Below are positions 8,559 through 15,028 of a stretch of DNA of 29,910 nucleotides, piece by piece. The notes beneath the pieces were generated by a model. That model did not search any database. It was not told where the DNA came from and saw only the letters and a program-made list of their open reading frames with translations. The first letter of the stretch is position 1; each line of letters starts with the position of its first letter. The position numbers and the translations under genes are program-made. The DNA is from DATDVC01 sp036517695 (GTDB taxonomy: Bacteria > Patescibacteriota > Minisyncoccia > Phycocordibacterales > WO2-35-19): contig DATDVC010000038.1 in assembly GCA_036517695.1 (NCBI GenBank), positions 1 through 29,910 on the forward strand, in the 5' to 3' direction.

Positions 8559-8831
8559 TTAGGAAGCTTTTTTGAGCCCAAGCTTCTTAACTACAGAATT
8601 ATACCTTTTGGTATCCTTTTTTTCCAAATACTTCATGTGAGACTTCCTTTGCGCAACCAGACCCAAAAGCCCTCTGCGAGAGTGCTTGTCTTTTTTGTTT
8701 TTTTTCAAATGAGTCGAGAGATCATCGATGCGTCTTGAAAGCACGGCAATCTGCACCTCCGGACTTCCGGTGTCGCCTTCATGCCTCTTTACCTCCTTTA
8801 TTATTCTTTGTTTTTTGTTCTTGGTTAACAT
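8559..8831 (-). CDS. rpsO: 30S ribosomal protein S15
   Basis: A 90-residue protein with the S15 signature GDTGSPEVQIAVLSRRIDDLSTHLK, followed by HSRRGLLGLVAQRKSHMKYL. It binds 16S rRNA in the platform of the small subunit. The ATG at 8831 gives the normal family N-terminus; a longer in-frame reading upstream carries a non-conserved extension and overlaps the promoter. It is followed closely by the NYN-domain gene. Confidence 0.97.
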   Translation of the reverse strand: MLTKNKKQRIIKEVKRHEGDTGSPEVQIAVLSRRIDDLSTHLKKNKKDKHSRRGLLGLVAQRKSHMKYLEKKDTKRYNSVVKKLGLKKAS

Positions 8832-8862
8832 TGAAAGAAATACGCCTTTTGGGCTCGGAAAC

Positions 8863-8891
8863 AGCATATCATAAAAGCAAATTTTGCGCAA
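8863..8891 (-). promoter_or_regulatory. Promoter of rpsO
   Basis: TTGCGC (8886-8891) and TATGCT (8863-8868) on the minus strand are separated by 17 bases. The predicted leader is about 25-30 nt long. S15 often represses its own translation through its leader, but I see no recognisable S15-binding fold here. Confidence 0.5.
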
Positions 8892-8902
8892 CCTAACTTT
8901 TT

Positions 8903-8944
8903 AATAACTCATCCCCTCCCTTCTCTTACTTTAAGAGAAGGGAG
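8903..8944 (-). repeat. Interspersed palindromic repeat (TTAATGTAA family), intergenic copy
   Basis: A 13-bp perfect stem (8916-8928 with 8932-8944, 3-base loop) flanked by a GGGGATGAGTTATTAA tail on the minus strand. Stem design and tail match the copy at 28175-28216 in inverted orientation. It sits in the divergent gap between rpsO and the recombinase gene, so it is not a terminator for either. Confidence 0.75.
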
Positions 8945-8975
8945 CCAGACCAAAAACCAAAACAAAATATCAATA

Positions 8976-8984
8976 TGTTAGAAT
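8976..8984 (+). promoter_or_regulatory. Extended -10 promoter of the Xer recombinase gene, leaderless spacing
   Basis: TG-T-TAGAAT ends 7 bases before the ATG at 8992. An upstream in-frame ATG at 8983 overlaps the -10 box itself, so the start at 8992 is preferred. No good -35 box is seen. Confidence 0.6.
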
Positions 8985-8991
8985 GTTCCCA

Positions 8992-9921
8992 ATGTCCCAC
9001 AATCTAGAAAATTTAAAACGCCAATTTTTGGAATACATAGAGATTGAGAAAGGCCGGTCGCTTAGCACTGTTTTAAATTACGACCACTATCTCACCGTGT
9101 TTTTCAAGCATATAGGCGCCAAAACCGCCGAAGACATCACCGCCGACAGGGTGCGAGAGTTTCGTCTTTGGCTTAACAGACAGGTTACGGGCAAAAATCT
9201 AAAGACCGGCAAGACTATGGCCCGAGTAACCCAAAACTACCACATGATTGCTCTTAGGGTTTTCCTCAAGTATCTGGTGAGACAGGAAATCAAAGCCCTG
9301 CCTCCTGAAAAAATCGAGTTAGCCAAAACTCCGGAGAGACAGCTCGATCTCATCACCGAAGCCGAACTAAAAAAGATCCTCAACATACCGCAAGAAAACA
9401 CTCTTATCGGTCTCCGCGACAAAGCCATTTTGGAACTTCTTTTTTCAACCGGGCTTCGCGTCTCGGAGCTCTGCTCTCTCACTCGAGATATCGACCTGTC
9501 TTCGGACGAACTTTCCATAATTGGAAAAGGGCGCAAAGTCCGAGTTGTCTTCATCTCCGATCACGCCAAGAAAATTTTGAAAGAATATTTGGCAAAAAGA
9601 AAGGATATGGACGACGCCCTTTTCGTCCAACTTTCTCCAAACGGAGAAGCGAGCAAGAAGAATAAGGGTGACCTCGCTCTCACTCGCAGATCGATCGCAA
9701 GAATCATAAAAAAATGCGCGATAAAAGCCGGCATTTCAAAAAAAATCACCCCCCACACAATGCGCCACATGTTTGCAACCGATCTTCTTTCAAACGGCGC
9801 CGACTTGCGCTCTGTCCAAGCCCTCTTGGGTCACGCGAACATTGCTACCACCCAGATCTACACCCACGTCACCGACCGCCACCTCCGCGACATCCACAAA
9901 AAATTTCATAACAGGAGATAA
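8992..9921 (+). CDS. Tyrosine recombinase, XerC/XerD type
   Basis: A 309-residue site-specific recombinase, probably resolving chromosome dimers at dif with FtsK. The N-terminal SAM-like DNA-binding domain covers about residues 1-100, followed by the catalytic domain. Visible catalytic residues are R156 (TGLRVSEL), K179 (IGKGRKVR), H255 and R258 (HTMRHMFATDLL), H281 (LLGHANIATTQIYTHV) and the nucleophile Y290. Length and motifs fit Xer rather than phage integrases. Only one Xer gene lies here, so it could be a single-recombinase system, and XerC and XerD cannot be told apart by eye. Start selected by promoter spacing. Confidence 0.9.
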   Translation: MSHNLENLKRQFLEYIEIEKGRSLSTVLNYDHYLTVFFKHIGAKTAEDITADRVREFRLWLNRQVTGKNLKTGKTMARVTQNYHMIALRVFLKYLVRQEIKALPPEKIELAKTPERQLDLITEAELKKILNIPQENTLIGLRDKAILELLFSTGLRVSELCSLTRDIDLSSDELSIIGKGRKVRVVFISDHAKKILKEYLAKRKDMDDALFVQLSPNGEASKKNKGDLALTRRSIARIIKKCAIKAGISKKITPHTMRHMFATDLLSNGADLRSVQALLGHANIATTQIYTHVTDRHLRDIHKKFHNRR

Positions 9922-9922
9922 A

Positions 9923-9951
9923 TTTACTAAAATAAATTTTTGTGTTAGACT
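9923..9951 (+). promoter_or_regulatory. Promoter of trigger factor gene, leaderless spacing
   Basis: TTTACT (9923-9928, 5/6 match to TTGACT), 17-base spacer, then TG-T-TAGACT (-10 at 9946-9951). The -10 ends 7 bases before the GTG start codon. This is one of the best -35/-10 pairs with leaderless spacing in the window. Confidence 0.68.
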
Positions 9952-9958
9952 CTTGCTC

Positions 9959-11023
9959 GTGAAATACGATATAAAAATAAATAAATTGCCAAAGTCGGGG
10001 GTGGAAATTGAGGTTTCCTTGCCGGCTGATTTGCTGGATGGAGCAAGAAAAAAAGCCATCGCGGGCTTTAGCGCCGCGATTGAGGTTGATGGATTTAGAA
10101 AAGGCCATGTGCCTGAAAATGTGGTGATCGAAAGAGCCGGCGAAGGAAGAATCCTTGAAGAAGCGGCAGATATTTTATTAAAGGAACATTTTCCAAAAAT
10201 TGTAGGGCAGGAAAAATTTGATATTTTGGGAAGCCCAAAAATTTCCATCACCAAACTTGCGCTTGGAAATCCGGTAGAATTTAAAGCGAGCTTTGCGGTG
10301 TTGCCTATTTTTGAATTGCCGGATTACAAGAAAATAGCAACTAGTAACAAGCAGTTAGCTTCTAGGGAAGAGCCAAAAGCAGAAGATAGGGAAATTAATG
10401 AGGTGCTTTTGCAGATAAGAAAGAATAAAGCGCATTTGGATTATCATAAAAATAATCCTGAAGATAAGAGTCACGATCATTCCGGGATTGAACTAGAGAA
10501 AGAAGAAAATTTGCCGCCACTCAACGACGAGCTTGCAAAATCTGCCGGTAATTTCAAAAACTTGGATGAGCTTAAGGAAAAAGTTAAGCAAAATATAATT
10601 GAAGACAAAAAACACAGGGAAGCGGAAAAAAGACGAGCAAACATTATGGAAGAGCTCGTTAAATCAACCGAGCTCGAAGTCCCCGATGTTTTGATAGAGA
10701 GCGAAATAAGCAAGTCGCTTGCCCAAATGAAAGATGACATTGCTCGCATCGGCGGGAAATGGGAAGACTACCTAACTCACACCAAAAAAACAGAAGATGA
10801 TTTGAAAAAAGATTTGCGAGATTCTTCAGAAAAGAAAGCCAAAATCCAACTTATCTTCAACAAAATCGCAGAGGCCGAAAAGCTTGAACCAAACAAGGAA
10901 ATTTTGGAACAGGAAATAAAGCATATCAAAGAGCATTACAAAGACGCCAACGAACAGAGCGCCCGCATTTACGTCTCCTCCGTCCTTCTCAATCAAGAGG
11001 TTTTGAAATTGCTAGAGCAGTAA
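9959..11023 (+). CDS. tig: Trigger factor lacking the FKBP isomerase domain
   Basis: A 354-residue ribosome-associated chaperone that meets nascent chains at the tunnel exit. The ribosome-binding domain is clear, with signature GFRKGHVP (family GFRxGKxP) at about residues 53-60. After about residue 115 the sequence passes through a charged, His-rich linker (HLDYHKNNPEDKSHDHS) straight into the helical C-terminal chaperone domain (DELAKSAGNFKNLDELKEKVKQNI onward). The roughly 90-residue FKBP-type PPIase domain of E. coli trigger factor is missing, which explains the short length (354 against 432). GTG at 9959 is chosen because it begins VKYDIKINKL in the family manner; an upstream in-frame reading runs back into the recombinase gene. 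It overlaps rsmE tail to tail. Confidence 0.9.
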   Translation: MKYDIKINKLPKSGVEIEVSLPADLLDGARKKAIAGFSAAIEVDGFRKGHVPENVVIERAGEGRILEEAADILLKEHFPKIVGQEKFDILGSPKISITKLALGNPVEFKASFAVLPIFELPDYKKIATSNKQLASREEPKAEDREINEVLLQIRKNKAHLDYHKNNPEDKSHDHSGIELEKEENLPPLNDELAKSAGNFKNLDELKEKVKQNIIEDKKHREAEKRRANIMEELVKSTELEVPDVLIESEISKSLAQMKDDIARIGGKWEDYLTHTKKTEDDLKKDLRDSSEKKAKIQLIFNKIAEAEKLEPNKEILEQEIKHIKEHYKDANEQSARIYVSSVLLNQEVLKLLEQ

Positions 11024-11684
11024 TAGCCGCAGTCTCGGCTCTCAAAGTCAAACTGCCCAAAGAAAATATTTTGACGTTGTTGGATTTAAATAGTTCAATT
11101 TCGCTTTCCGACCAGCCACCTTCTGGACCGACAAAAAAGGAAAGCGAATTATGATTTATGAAGTATGAATTATGGAAAACAGAACCAGAAGAATCAAAAG
11201 CTATCCCTTGCCCCACATAATTCATAATTCCTGATTCAAAATTCATTATTTGCTCCACTTCCGGCACATCCGCCCGCCCGCACTGCTCACTCGCTTCTAT
11301 GACTATTTTGCGAATCCTGTCTAAGTTTAAATCCTTTTTTTCGCTTCTTTCGGAAACTATCGGCACGATTTTTGAGACCCCAAGCTCCGTCGCCTTTTCC
11401 GCCACCCACTCCATTTTGTCTTTTTTGATGATGGATTGATAAAGAGTTATTTTGTTTTTCGATACAATTCCCTCTTTTTTTGAAATTATATTAACTTCGG
11501 CTTCTTTATTTTCTAATTTTTCTAACCTGACTTTGTATTCAAAACCGCTACCATCAAAAAGGATGACTTCGCTCCCCTCTCCATACCGAAAGACATTTTT
11601 CCATTGGTGAAGAAGTCTCTGGTCAGAAATTTTGAAACTTCCAACTTCGATCGGCCTATCTATAAAAAACCTATGCAATCGCAT
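10989..11684 (-). CDS. rsmE: 16S rRNA m3U1498 methyltransferase RsmE
   Basis: A 231-residue SPOUT-class methyltransferase that N3-methylates U1498 of 16S rRNA. The N-terminal PUA-like part begins MRLHRFFIDRPIEVG. The conserved motifs KKDKMEWVAEKATELGVSKIVPIVSERS, ASEQCGRADVPEVE, FVGPEGGWSESEIELF and LGSLTLRAETAAITAL are all present. Between the last two blocks are two AT-rich in-frame additions, MNFESGIMNY (about residues 146-155) and FHNSYFINHNS (about 169-179), which look like interspersed repeats. The gene overlaps the end of tig by 35 bp, convergently. Start at 11684 is supported by an extended -10 box 6 bases upstream. Confidence 0.93.
   Translation of the reverse strand: MRLHRFFIDRPIEVGSFKISDQRLLHQWKNVFRYGEGSEVILFDGSGFEYKVRLEKLENKEAEVNIISKKEGIVSKNKITLYQSIIKKDKMEWVAEKATELGVSKIVPIVSERSEKKDLNLDRIRKIVIEASEQCGRADVPEVEQIMNFESGIMNYVGQGIAFDSSGSVFHNSYFINHNSLSFFVGPEGGWSESEIELFKSNNVKIFSLGSLTLRAETAAITALAISKPLD
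11147..11176. repeat. AT-rich interspersed repeat inside rsmE (copy 1)
   Basis: Reiterated GAATTATG / TATGAATTATG words. The minus strand encodes FHNSYFINHNS immediately before the conserved FFVGPEGGWSE block. It is the approximate inverse of the nearby copy at 11215-11251. Confidence 0.6.
11215..11251. repeat. AT-rich interspersed repeat inside rsmE (copy 2)
   Basis: Reiterated ATAATTC/GATTCAAAATTC words encode MNFESGIMNY in RsmE. Together with copy 1 it brackets a segment not expected in the family. Confidence 0.6.
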
Positions 11685-11690
11685 AAAAAC

Positions 11691-11700
11691 ATGCTAACAT
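11691..11700. promoter_or_regulatory. Shared bidirectional -10 element for clpP and rsmE
   Basis: The decamer ATGCTAACAT carries two overlapping -10 boxes. On the plus strand TG-C-TAACAT ends 7 bases before the clpP ATG. On the minus strand TG-T-TAGCAT ends 6 bases before the rsmE ATG. Both are extended -10 type with leaderless spacing, and the two start codons are only 23 bp apart. The two promoters cannot be occupied at once. Confidence 0.6.
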
Positions 11701-11707
11701 TTAGGCC

Positions 11708-12304
11708 ATGAAAAATGAAATCAAAAATTCAATACTAGTGCCCACAGTGATCGAAAAAACCCACCAAGGCGAGCGAGCCTATGACATTTATTCTCGTCTT
11801 TTGAAAGAAAGGATAATATTTCTAAGTGGCCCAGTCGAAGACAATATGGCAAACCTGATAGTGGCCCAGCTCCTTTTCCTCCAAGCGGAAGACCCCAAAA
11901 AAGACATTCAGCTTTATGTAAACAGCCCAGGCGGTCACATTCATTCCGGAATGGCCATTTTGGACACCATGAATTACCTTAAGCCGGATATTCAGACTAT
12001 ATGCGTAGGCATGGCCGCATCTATGGGTTCGATTATCCTTTCTGCGGGAACAAAGGGCAAGAGATTTATCTTGCCAAACGCAGAGGTCATGATCCATCAG
12101 CCCCACATGGACGGACTCGGCGGACAAGCGACCGACATAGCAATCACAGCAAAACAAATATTAAAAACAAAAGACCGATTAAATAAAATGTTAGCCGAAA
12201 ATACGGGGCAGACATTGTCAAAAATCGAGCAAGATGTCGAGCGCGACTTCTTCATGTCGGCAGACGAAGCCAAAAAATACGGCATCGTAGACAAAATTTT
12301 GTAA
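11708..12304 (+). CDS. clpP: ATP-dependent Clp protease proteolytic subunit
   Basis: A 198-residue serine peptidase forming the tetradecameric barrel that degrades proteins unfolded by ClpX/ClpC. The nucleophile is S105 in GMAASMGS, the base H130 in MIHQPHMDG, and the acidic member lies in IEQDVERDFF. The oxyanion and substrate strand NSPGGHIHSGMAI is intact. Length is typical. The N-terminus (NSILVPTVIEKTHQGERAYDIYSRLL) matches active ClpP with a short propeptide. It is transcribed divergently from rsmE through a shared promoter; no Clp ATPase gene is in the window. Confidence 0.97.
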   Translation: MKNEIKNSILVPTVIEKTHQGERAYDIYSRLLKERIIFLSGPVEDNMANLIVAQLLFLQAEDPKKDIQLYVNSPGGHIHSGMAILDTMNYLKPDIQTICVGMAASMGSIILSAGTKGKRFILPNAEVMIHQPHMDGLGGQATDIAITAKQILKTKDRLNKMLAENTGQTLSKIEQDVERDFFMSADEAKKYGIVDKIL

Positions 12305-12336
12305 AATTCTCCAAATTTGCAGATTGGGCCTCAAAG

Positions 12337-12366
12337 TTGTATACTGTTTAAGTTAATATGTTAAAT
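12337..12366 (+). promoter_or_regulatory. Candidate promoter of RNase Y gene
   Basis: TTGTAT (12337-12342), 18-base spacer, TTAAAT (12361-12366), with TG just before the -10. The distance of 13 bases to the ATG at 12380 implies a leader of only about 5-7 nt. It is a weaker match than the others. Confidence 0.4.
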
Positions 12367-12379
12367 AGTTACAACCAAC

Positions 12380-13909
12380 ATGTCATTGAAATTAGCAGTC
12401 CTGCTTGCGGGGCTAGCGGCTCTCGTTGGTGTGGGCTTTGGATACTTCCTGCGATGGATTATTTCCTTGGGCCAGAGAGGGTCGGTAGAGCTTCGCATCA
12501 AGCAGATGGAGCTTCATGCGAGAGAAGAAGCAAAAAGAATAGTTGAAGAGGCAGAAGCTAAAGCCGAAACAACAACCAAAGAATCTCGGGCGGAGTTTAA
12601 AGAAAGAGAAGAAAAAATCAAAAAGACCGAAGATCGCCTCATCAAAAAAGAGGAGTTTTTGGATAAGAGACAACTCGATATAGACAAAGAAATAGAGCAG
12701 GTAAAGGAGAAAGTCCTTGAAATAAAAGCCATAAAAGAGAAGGCGGAAAATCTGGAAAAACAGAAGGCCGAAGAACTTCAGAAAATCGCCAACTTTACAG
12801 AAGAGCAAGCCAAAGAAAAGCTCTTGAAAGAAGTTGAATTGAAATCCGAAGAGGATATCGCGGTCAGAATGCAAAAACTGGAAAATTACGGAGCGGAAAA
12901 ACTTGAGGCTCGGGCAAAAGAAATCCTCACCACCTCCATACAGCGACTCGCCAATTCTGTATCGGCGGAAGTTTTTTCGACCACGGTCGCCATACCTTCT
13001 GACGAAATAAAAGGCAAAATAATCGGAAAAGAAGGCCGAAACATAAAAGCTTTTGAGAGGGCTTCCGGCGTTGAAATTATTGTCGATGACACTCCCGGAT
13101 TGATAACAATATCTTCCTATGACTCGGTACGCAGACAAATTGCAAGAGTGGCTCTGGAAAACCTGATCCAAGACGGCAGGATTCAGCCGGCAAAAATCGA
13201 AGAAATGGTGGAGAAAGCCAAGCAAGACATAAATAAAATAATGAAAGAAAAAGGCGAAGCCGCGGTTTATGAATGCGGGGTCTTCAACCTTGATCCGAGG
13301 ATCGTAAGCATATTGGGCAGACTCCATTTCCGCACTTCTTACGGCCAAAATGTCCTACAGCACTCGATTGAAATGGCTCACGTAGCAGGGATGATAGCCA
13401 CAGAAATTGGCGCAAATGTGGCCATTGCCAAGGCCGGAGCGCTTCTTCACGACATCGGCAAAGCGGTTGATCACGAGATCGCCGGCACACACGTCGAAAT
13501 CGGCAGACGGATCCTACAAAAATTCGGCGCGGACGAAAGAATAATCCGAGCTATGGAAGCTCATCATGGCGAATACCCTTACTCCACACTCGAGTCTTAC
13601 ATAGTCCAGGCGGCAGACGCAATTTCCGGAGCAAGACCCGGCGCGAGGAGGGACAGTGTAGAAAATTATCTAAAGAGACTCGGCGACCTCGAAGCCATCG
13701 CCACCTCCCTTCCGGGCATTGAAAAAGCTTATGCTCTGCAAGCCGGACGAGAGCTTAGAGTTTTCGTCACTCCCTCCGAAGTTGGTGACGTAGAAGCCAA
13801 AAACATGGCTCGCGACATAGCCACCCGTATCGAAAACGAGCTCAAATACCCAGGTGAAATCAAAGTGGTAGTAATCAGAGAGTCCCGCACTATCGAATTT
13901 GCGAGGTAA
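12380..13909 (+). CDS. rny: Ribonuclease Y
   Basis: A 509-residue membrane-anchored endoribonuclease that starts mRNA decay. Order of parts: N-terminal membrane helix (about residues 2-24, LAVLLAGLAALVGVGFGYFL), a long charged coiled coil (about 30-195), a KH RNA-binding domain (IPSDEIKGKIIGKEGRNIKAF, about 207-270) and an HD phosphohydrolase domain with ALLHDIGKAVDHE (about 350-362) and MEAHHGEYP. The C-terminus (KVVVIRESRTIEFAR) matches the family. Length is typical (about 510-520). The ATG at 12380 begins the hydrophobic anchor directly. Confidence 0.97.
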   Translation: MSLKLAVLLAGLAALVGVGFGYFLRWIISLGQRGSVELRIKQMELHAREEAKRIVEEAEAKAETTTKESRAEFKEREEKIKKTEDRLIKKEEFLDKRQLDIDKEIEQVKEKVLEIKAIKEKAENLEKQKAEELQKIANFTEEQAKEKLLKEVELKSEEDIAVRMQKLENYGAEKLEARAKEILTTSIQRLANSVSAEVFSTTVAIPSDEIKGKIIGKEGRNIKAFERASGVEIIVDDTPGLITISSYDSVRRQIARVALENLIQDGRIQPAKIEEMVEKAKQDINKIMKEKGEAAVYECGVFNLDPRIVSILGRLHFRTSYGQNVLQHSIEMAHVAGMIATEIGANVAIAKAGALLHDIGKAVDHEIAGTHVEIGRRILQKFGADERIIRAMEAHHGEYPYSTLESYIVQAADAISGARPGARRDSVENYLKRLGDLEAIATSLPGIEKAYALQAGRELRVFVTPSEVGDVEAKNMARDIATRIENELKYPGEIKVVVIRESRTIEFAR

Positions 13910-13930
13910 CCCCCCAAAAAAATTAGACAA

Positions 13931-13974
13931 TTGCCTAGATAGCAGGTTTATGCTATTTTCTTAGCTGGAAGGAG
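13931..13974 (+). promoter_or_regulatory. Promoter and strong Shine-Dalgarno of the DUF5680-like gene
   Basis: TTGCCT (13931-13936), 17-base spacer, TG-C-TATTTT (-10 at 13954-13959). A purine-rich GGAAGGAG (13967-13974) lies 8 bases before the ATG. A conventional leader with a strong ribosome binding site is unusual in this window. Confidence 0.7.
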
Positions 13975-13982
13975 ATTTTTGA

Positions 13983-14513
13983 ATGGACACACAGTGGGTA
14001 CTTGAAAATGCAAAGAAGGTCTTTTTTAAGGCCATGCTAGACGGATATTTTGGAGAATGCAAAAACTCAGTGAAGAGTACCTCCAACGACGGAAATACCA
14101 AGATCATAACGTTCACCGAGGGAGACTTTAGGGTCGTGGATGAATACCACACAACACCTAGTTCAGAAAAATCGGCAGGTACTACCACCATTTTTTACCG
14201 TGGCGCCGCAGTTTGGTGGATGGCTTATGGTGGTGAATACCCTGGGCGTGTGATCCCGTTCTTGAAAGAAGTTTTGAGAACAACATACGAAAACGGGATC
14301 TTTAACAAAGGACGCGGACCCGAATCGTACTCAGGCGGTAAAAGAGACGATACCATTTGGCTCACATACCGTTGCATCGGACAGATCTCGGGGTGGCACA
14401 GCTTTCACAAATTCGAGGGACTGGAAACAATCACTGAGATTAAAGGGGTGGGACCTTCGCAAGTTCAAAACGAGCTCGGGTACCACTACTGCATGGGTAT
14501 GAGCCTGATCTGA
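13983..14513 (+). CDS. DUF5680-like protein of unknown function
   Basis: A 176-residue soluble protein with no signal peptide or membrane span. The spacing of conserved features matches my recollection of DUF5680: EGDFRVVDEY (about residues 46-55), an AG.TTIFYRGAAVWWMAYGGEYPGRVIPFLKEVL core, RGPESYSGG, and a terminal G.E.I...G....YHYCMGM segment. That domain is often fused to HTH domains in other bacteria; here it stands alone. The function is not known. It is flanked by its own promoter with strong Shine-Dalgarno site and its own terminator, so it is a monocistronic unit and may be a recent acquisition. Family call is by eye. Confidence 0.72.
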   Translation: MDTQWVLENAKKVFFKAMLDGYFGECKNSVKSTSNDGNTKIITFTEGDFRVVDEYHTTPSSEKSAGTTTIFYRGAAVWWMAYGGEYPGRVIPFLKEVLRTTYENGIFNKGRGPESYSGGKRDDTIWLTYRCIGQISGWHSFHKFEGLETITEIKGVGPSQVQNELGYHYCMGMSLI

Positions 14514-14517
14514 AACC

Positions 14518-14583
14518 AACCCGCCCACCAGCAACAACGACAGGAACACCCATCGTCTGTTGCATCGGTCGGCGGGTTTTTCT
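14518..14583 (+). terminator. Rho-independent terminator after the DUF5680-like gene
   Basis: AACCCGCC (14518-14525) pairs perfectly with GGCGGGTT (14571-14578), followed by TTTCT. The 45-base apical region has some weaker internal pairing. It starts 4 bases after the stop codon. Confidence 0.75.
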
Positions 14584-14603
14584 GTTATTTATTTTACTTA
14601 ATA

Positions 14604-14612
14604 TGGTATAAT
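14604..14612 (+). promoter_or_regulatory. Extended -10 promoter of the small membrane-protein operon, leaderless spacing
   Basis: TG-G-TATAAT, a consensus extended -10, ends 7 bases before the ATG at 14620. An earlier in-frame ATG at 14611 overlaps the -10 box and is therefore unlikely to be the start. Confidence 0.65.
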
Positions 14613-14619
14613 GGTGGTA

Positions 14620-14829
14620 ATGATGGGGTACGTTAAATTATCGGACCTACAAATGGAGAGATTATCGGCTTATTTGCTCGATATATCAAAACTTATATTT
14701 GGAGCGGCGGTATTGCCTTTATTTTTAAGCAATGATCAATTTAGCATTTCCCAGTTTATATACGGAATAGTAGTTTCGGGATTATCGTTCGGAACAGGTT
14801 TGTTATTGTTAAAAAATAAAAATATATGA
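14620..14829 (+). CDS. Small two-helix membrane protein (first of three)
   Basis: A 69-residue protein with a short N-terminal amphipathic part (KLSDLQMERLSAYLLDISKLIF) and two hydrophobic helices, roughly residues 26-41 and 46-64, ending in LLLKNKNI. The DISKLIFGAAVLP segment resembles small DUF6722-like membrane proteins, but this is only a visual impression. It is followed directly by two even smaller membrane-protein genes, the first overlapping its stop by ATGA. Function unknown. Confidence 0.7.
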   Translation: MMGYVKLSDLQMERLSAYLLDISKLIFGAAVLPLFLSNDQFSISQFIYGIVVSGLSFGTGLLLLKNKNI

Positions 14830-14909
14830 ACTACCAACTAGCGTACACAATAATGGGTTTGTTTGTGATAGTAATTTATATTTTAATTAGAGGTAATTTA
14901 AAAAAATAA
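14826..14909 (+). CDS. 27-residue single-span membrane peptide (second of three)
   Basis: MNYQLAYTIMGLFVIVIYIL plus a short basic tail (IRGNLKK). It is one hydrophobic helix with a positively charged C-terminal end, so the N-terminus would be outside by the positive-inside rule. The ATG overlaps the previous stop (ATGA), and one base separates its TAA from the next ATG. That arrangement is the main support that it is translated. Confidence 0.5.
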   Translation: MNYQLAYTIMGLFVIVIYILIRGNLKK

Positions 14910-14910
14910 T

Positions 14911-15015
14911 ATGTCTAACCTGTTAATAAATATCTTCACAATAGTAGTTATCGCTATAATGGCTTACATCGTATTTTTCGATCGTCCAGAAAAATCCCGC
15001 AATAATGGTAAATAA
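14911..15015 (+). CDS. 34-residue single-span membrane peptide (third of three)
   Basis: MSNLLINIFTIVVIAIMAYI followed by VFFDRPEKSRNNGK: one hydrophobic helix and a polar, mainly basic C-terminal tail. It begins one base after the preceding stop (TAA-T-ATG). No Shine-Dalgarno site is seen, so translation probably depends on coupling. It ends 13 bases before the convergent beta-CASP gene. Confidence 0.5.
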   Translation: MSNLLINIFTIVVIAIMAYIVFFDRPEKSRNNGK

Positions 15016-15028
15016 AACTGTTAATATT

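Noticed and set aside
9773..9958. 62-codon upstream extension of trigger factor
   Set aside because: It is out of frame inside the recombinase gene and has no similarity to trigger factor; GTG at 9959 has a promoter at the right spacing.
12413..13348. 311-codon open frame on the minus strand inside RNase Y
   Set aside because: It is a shadow of the coiled-coil coding region, Phe- and Tyr-rich with no family resemblance; the plus-strand RNase Y is certain.
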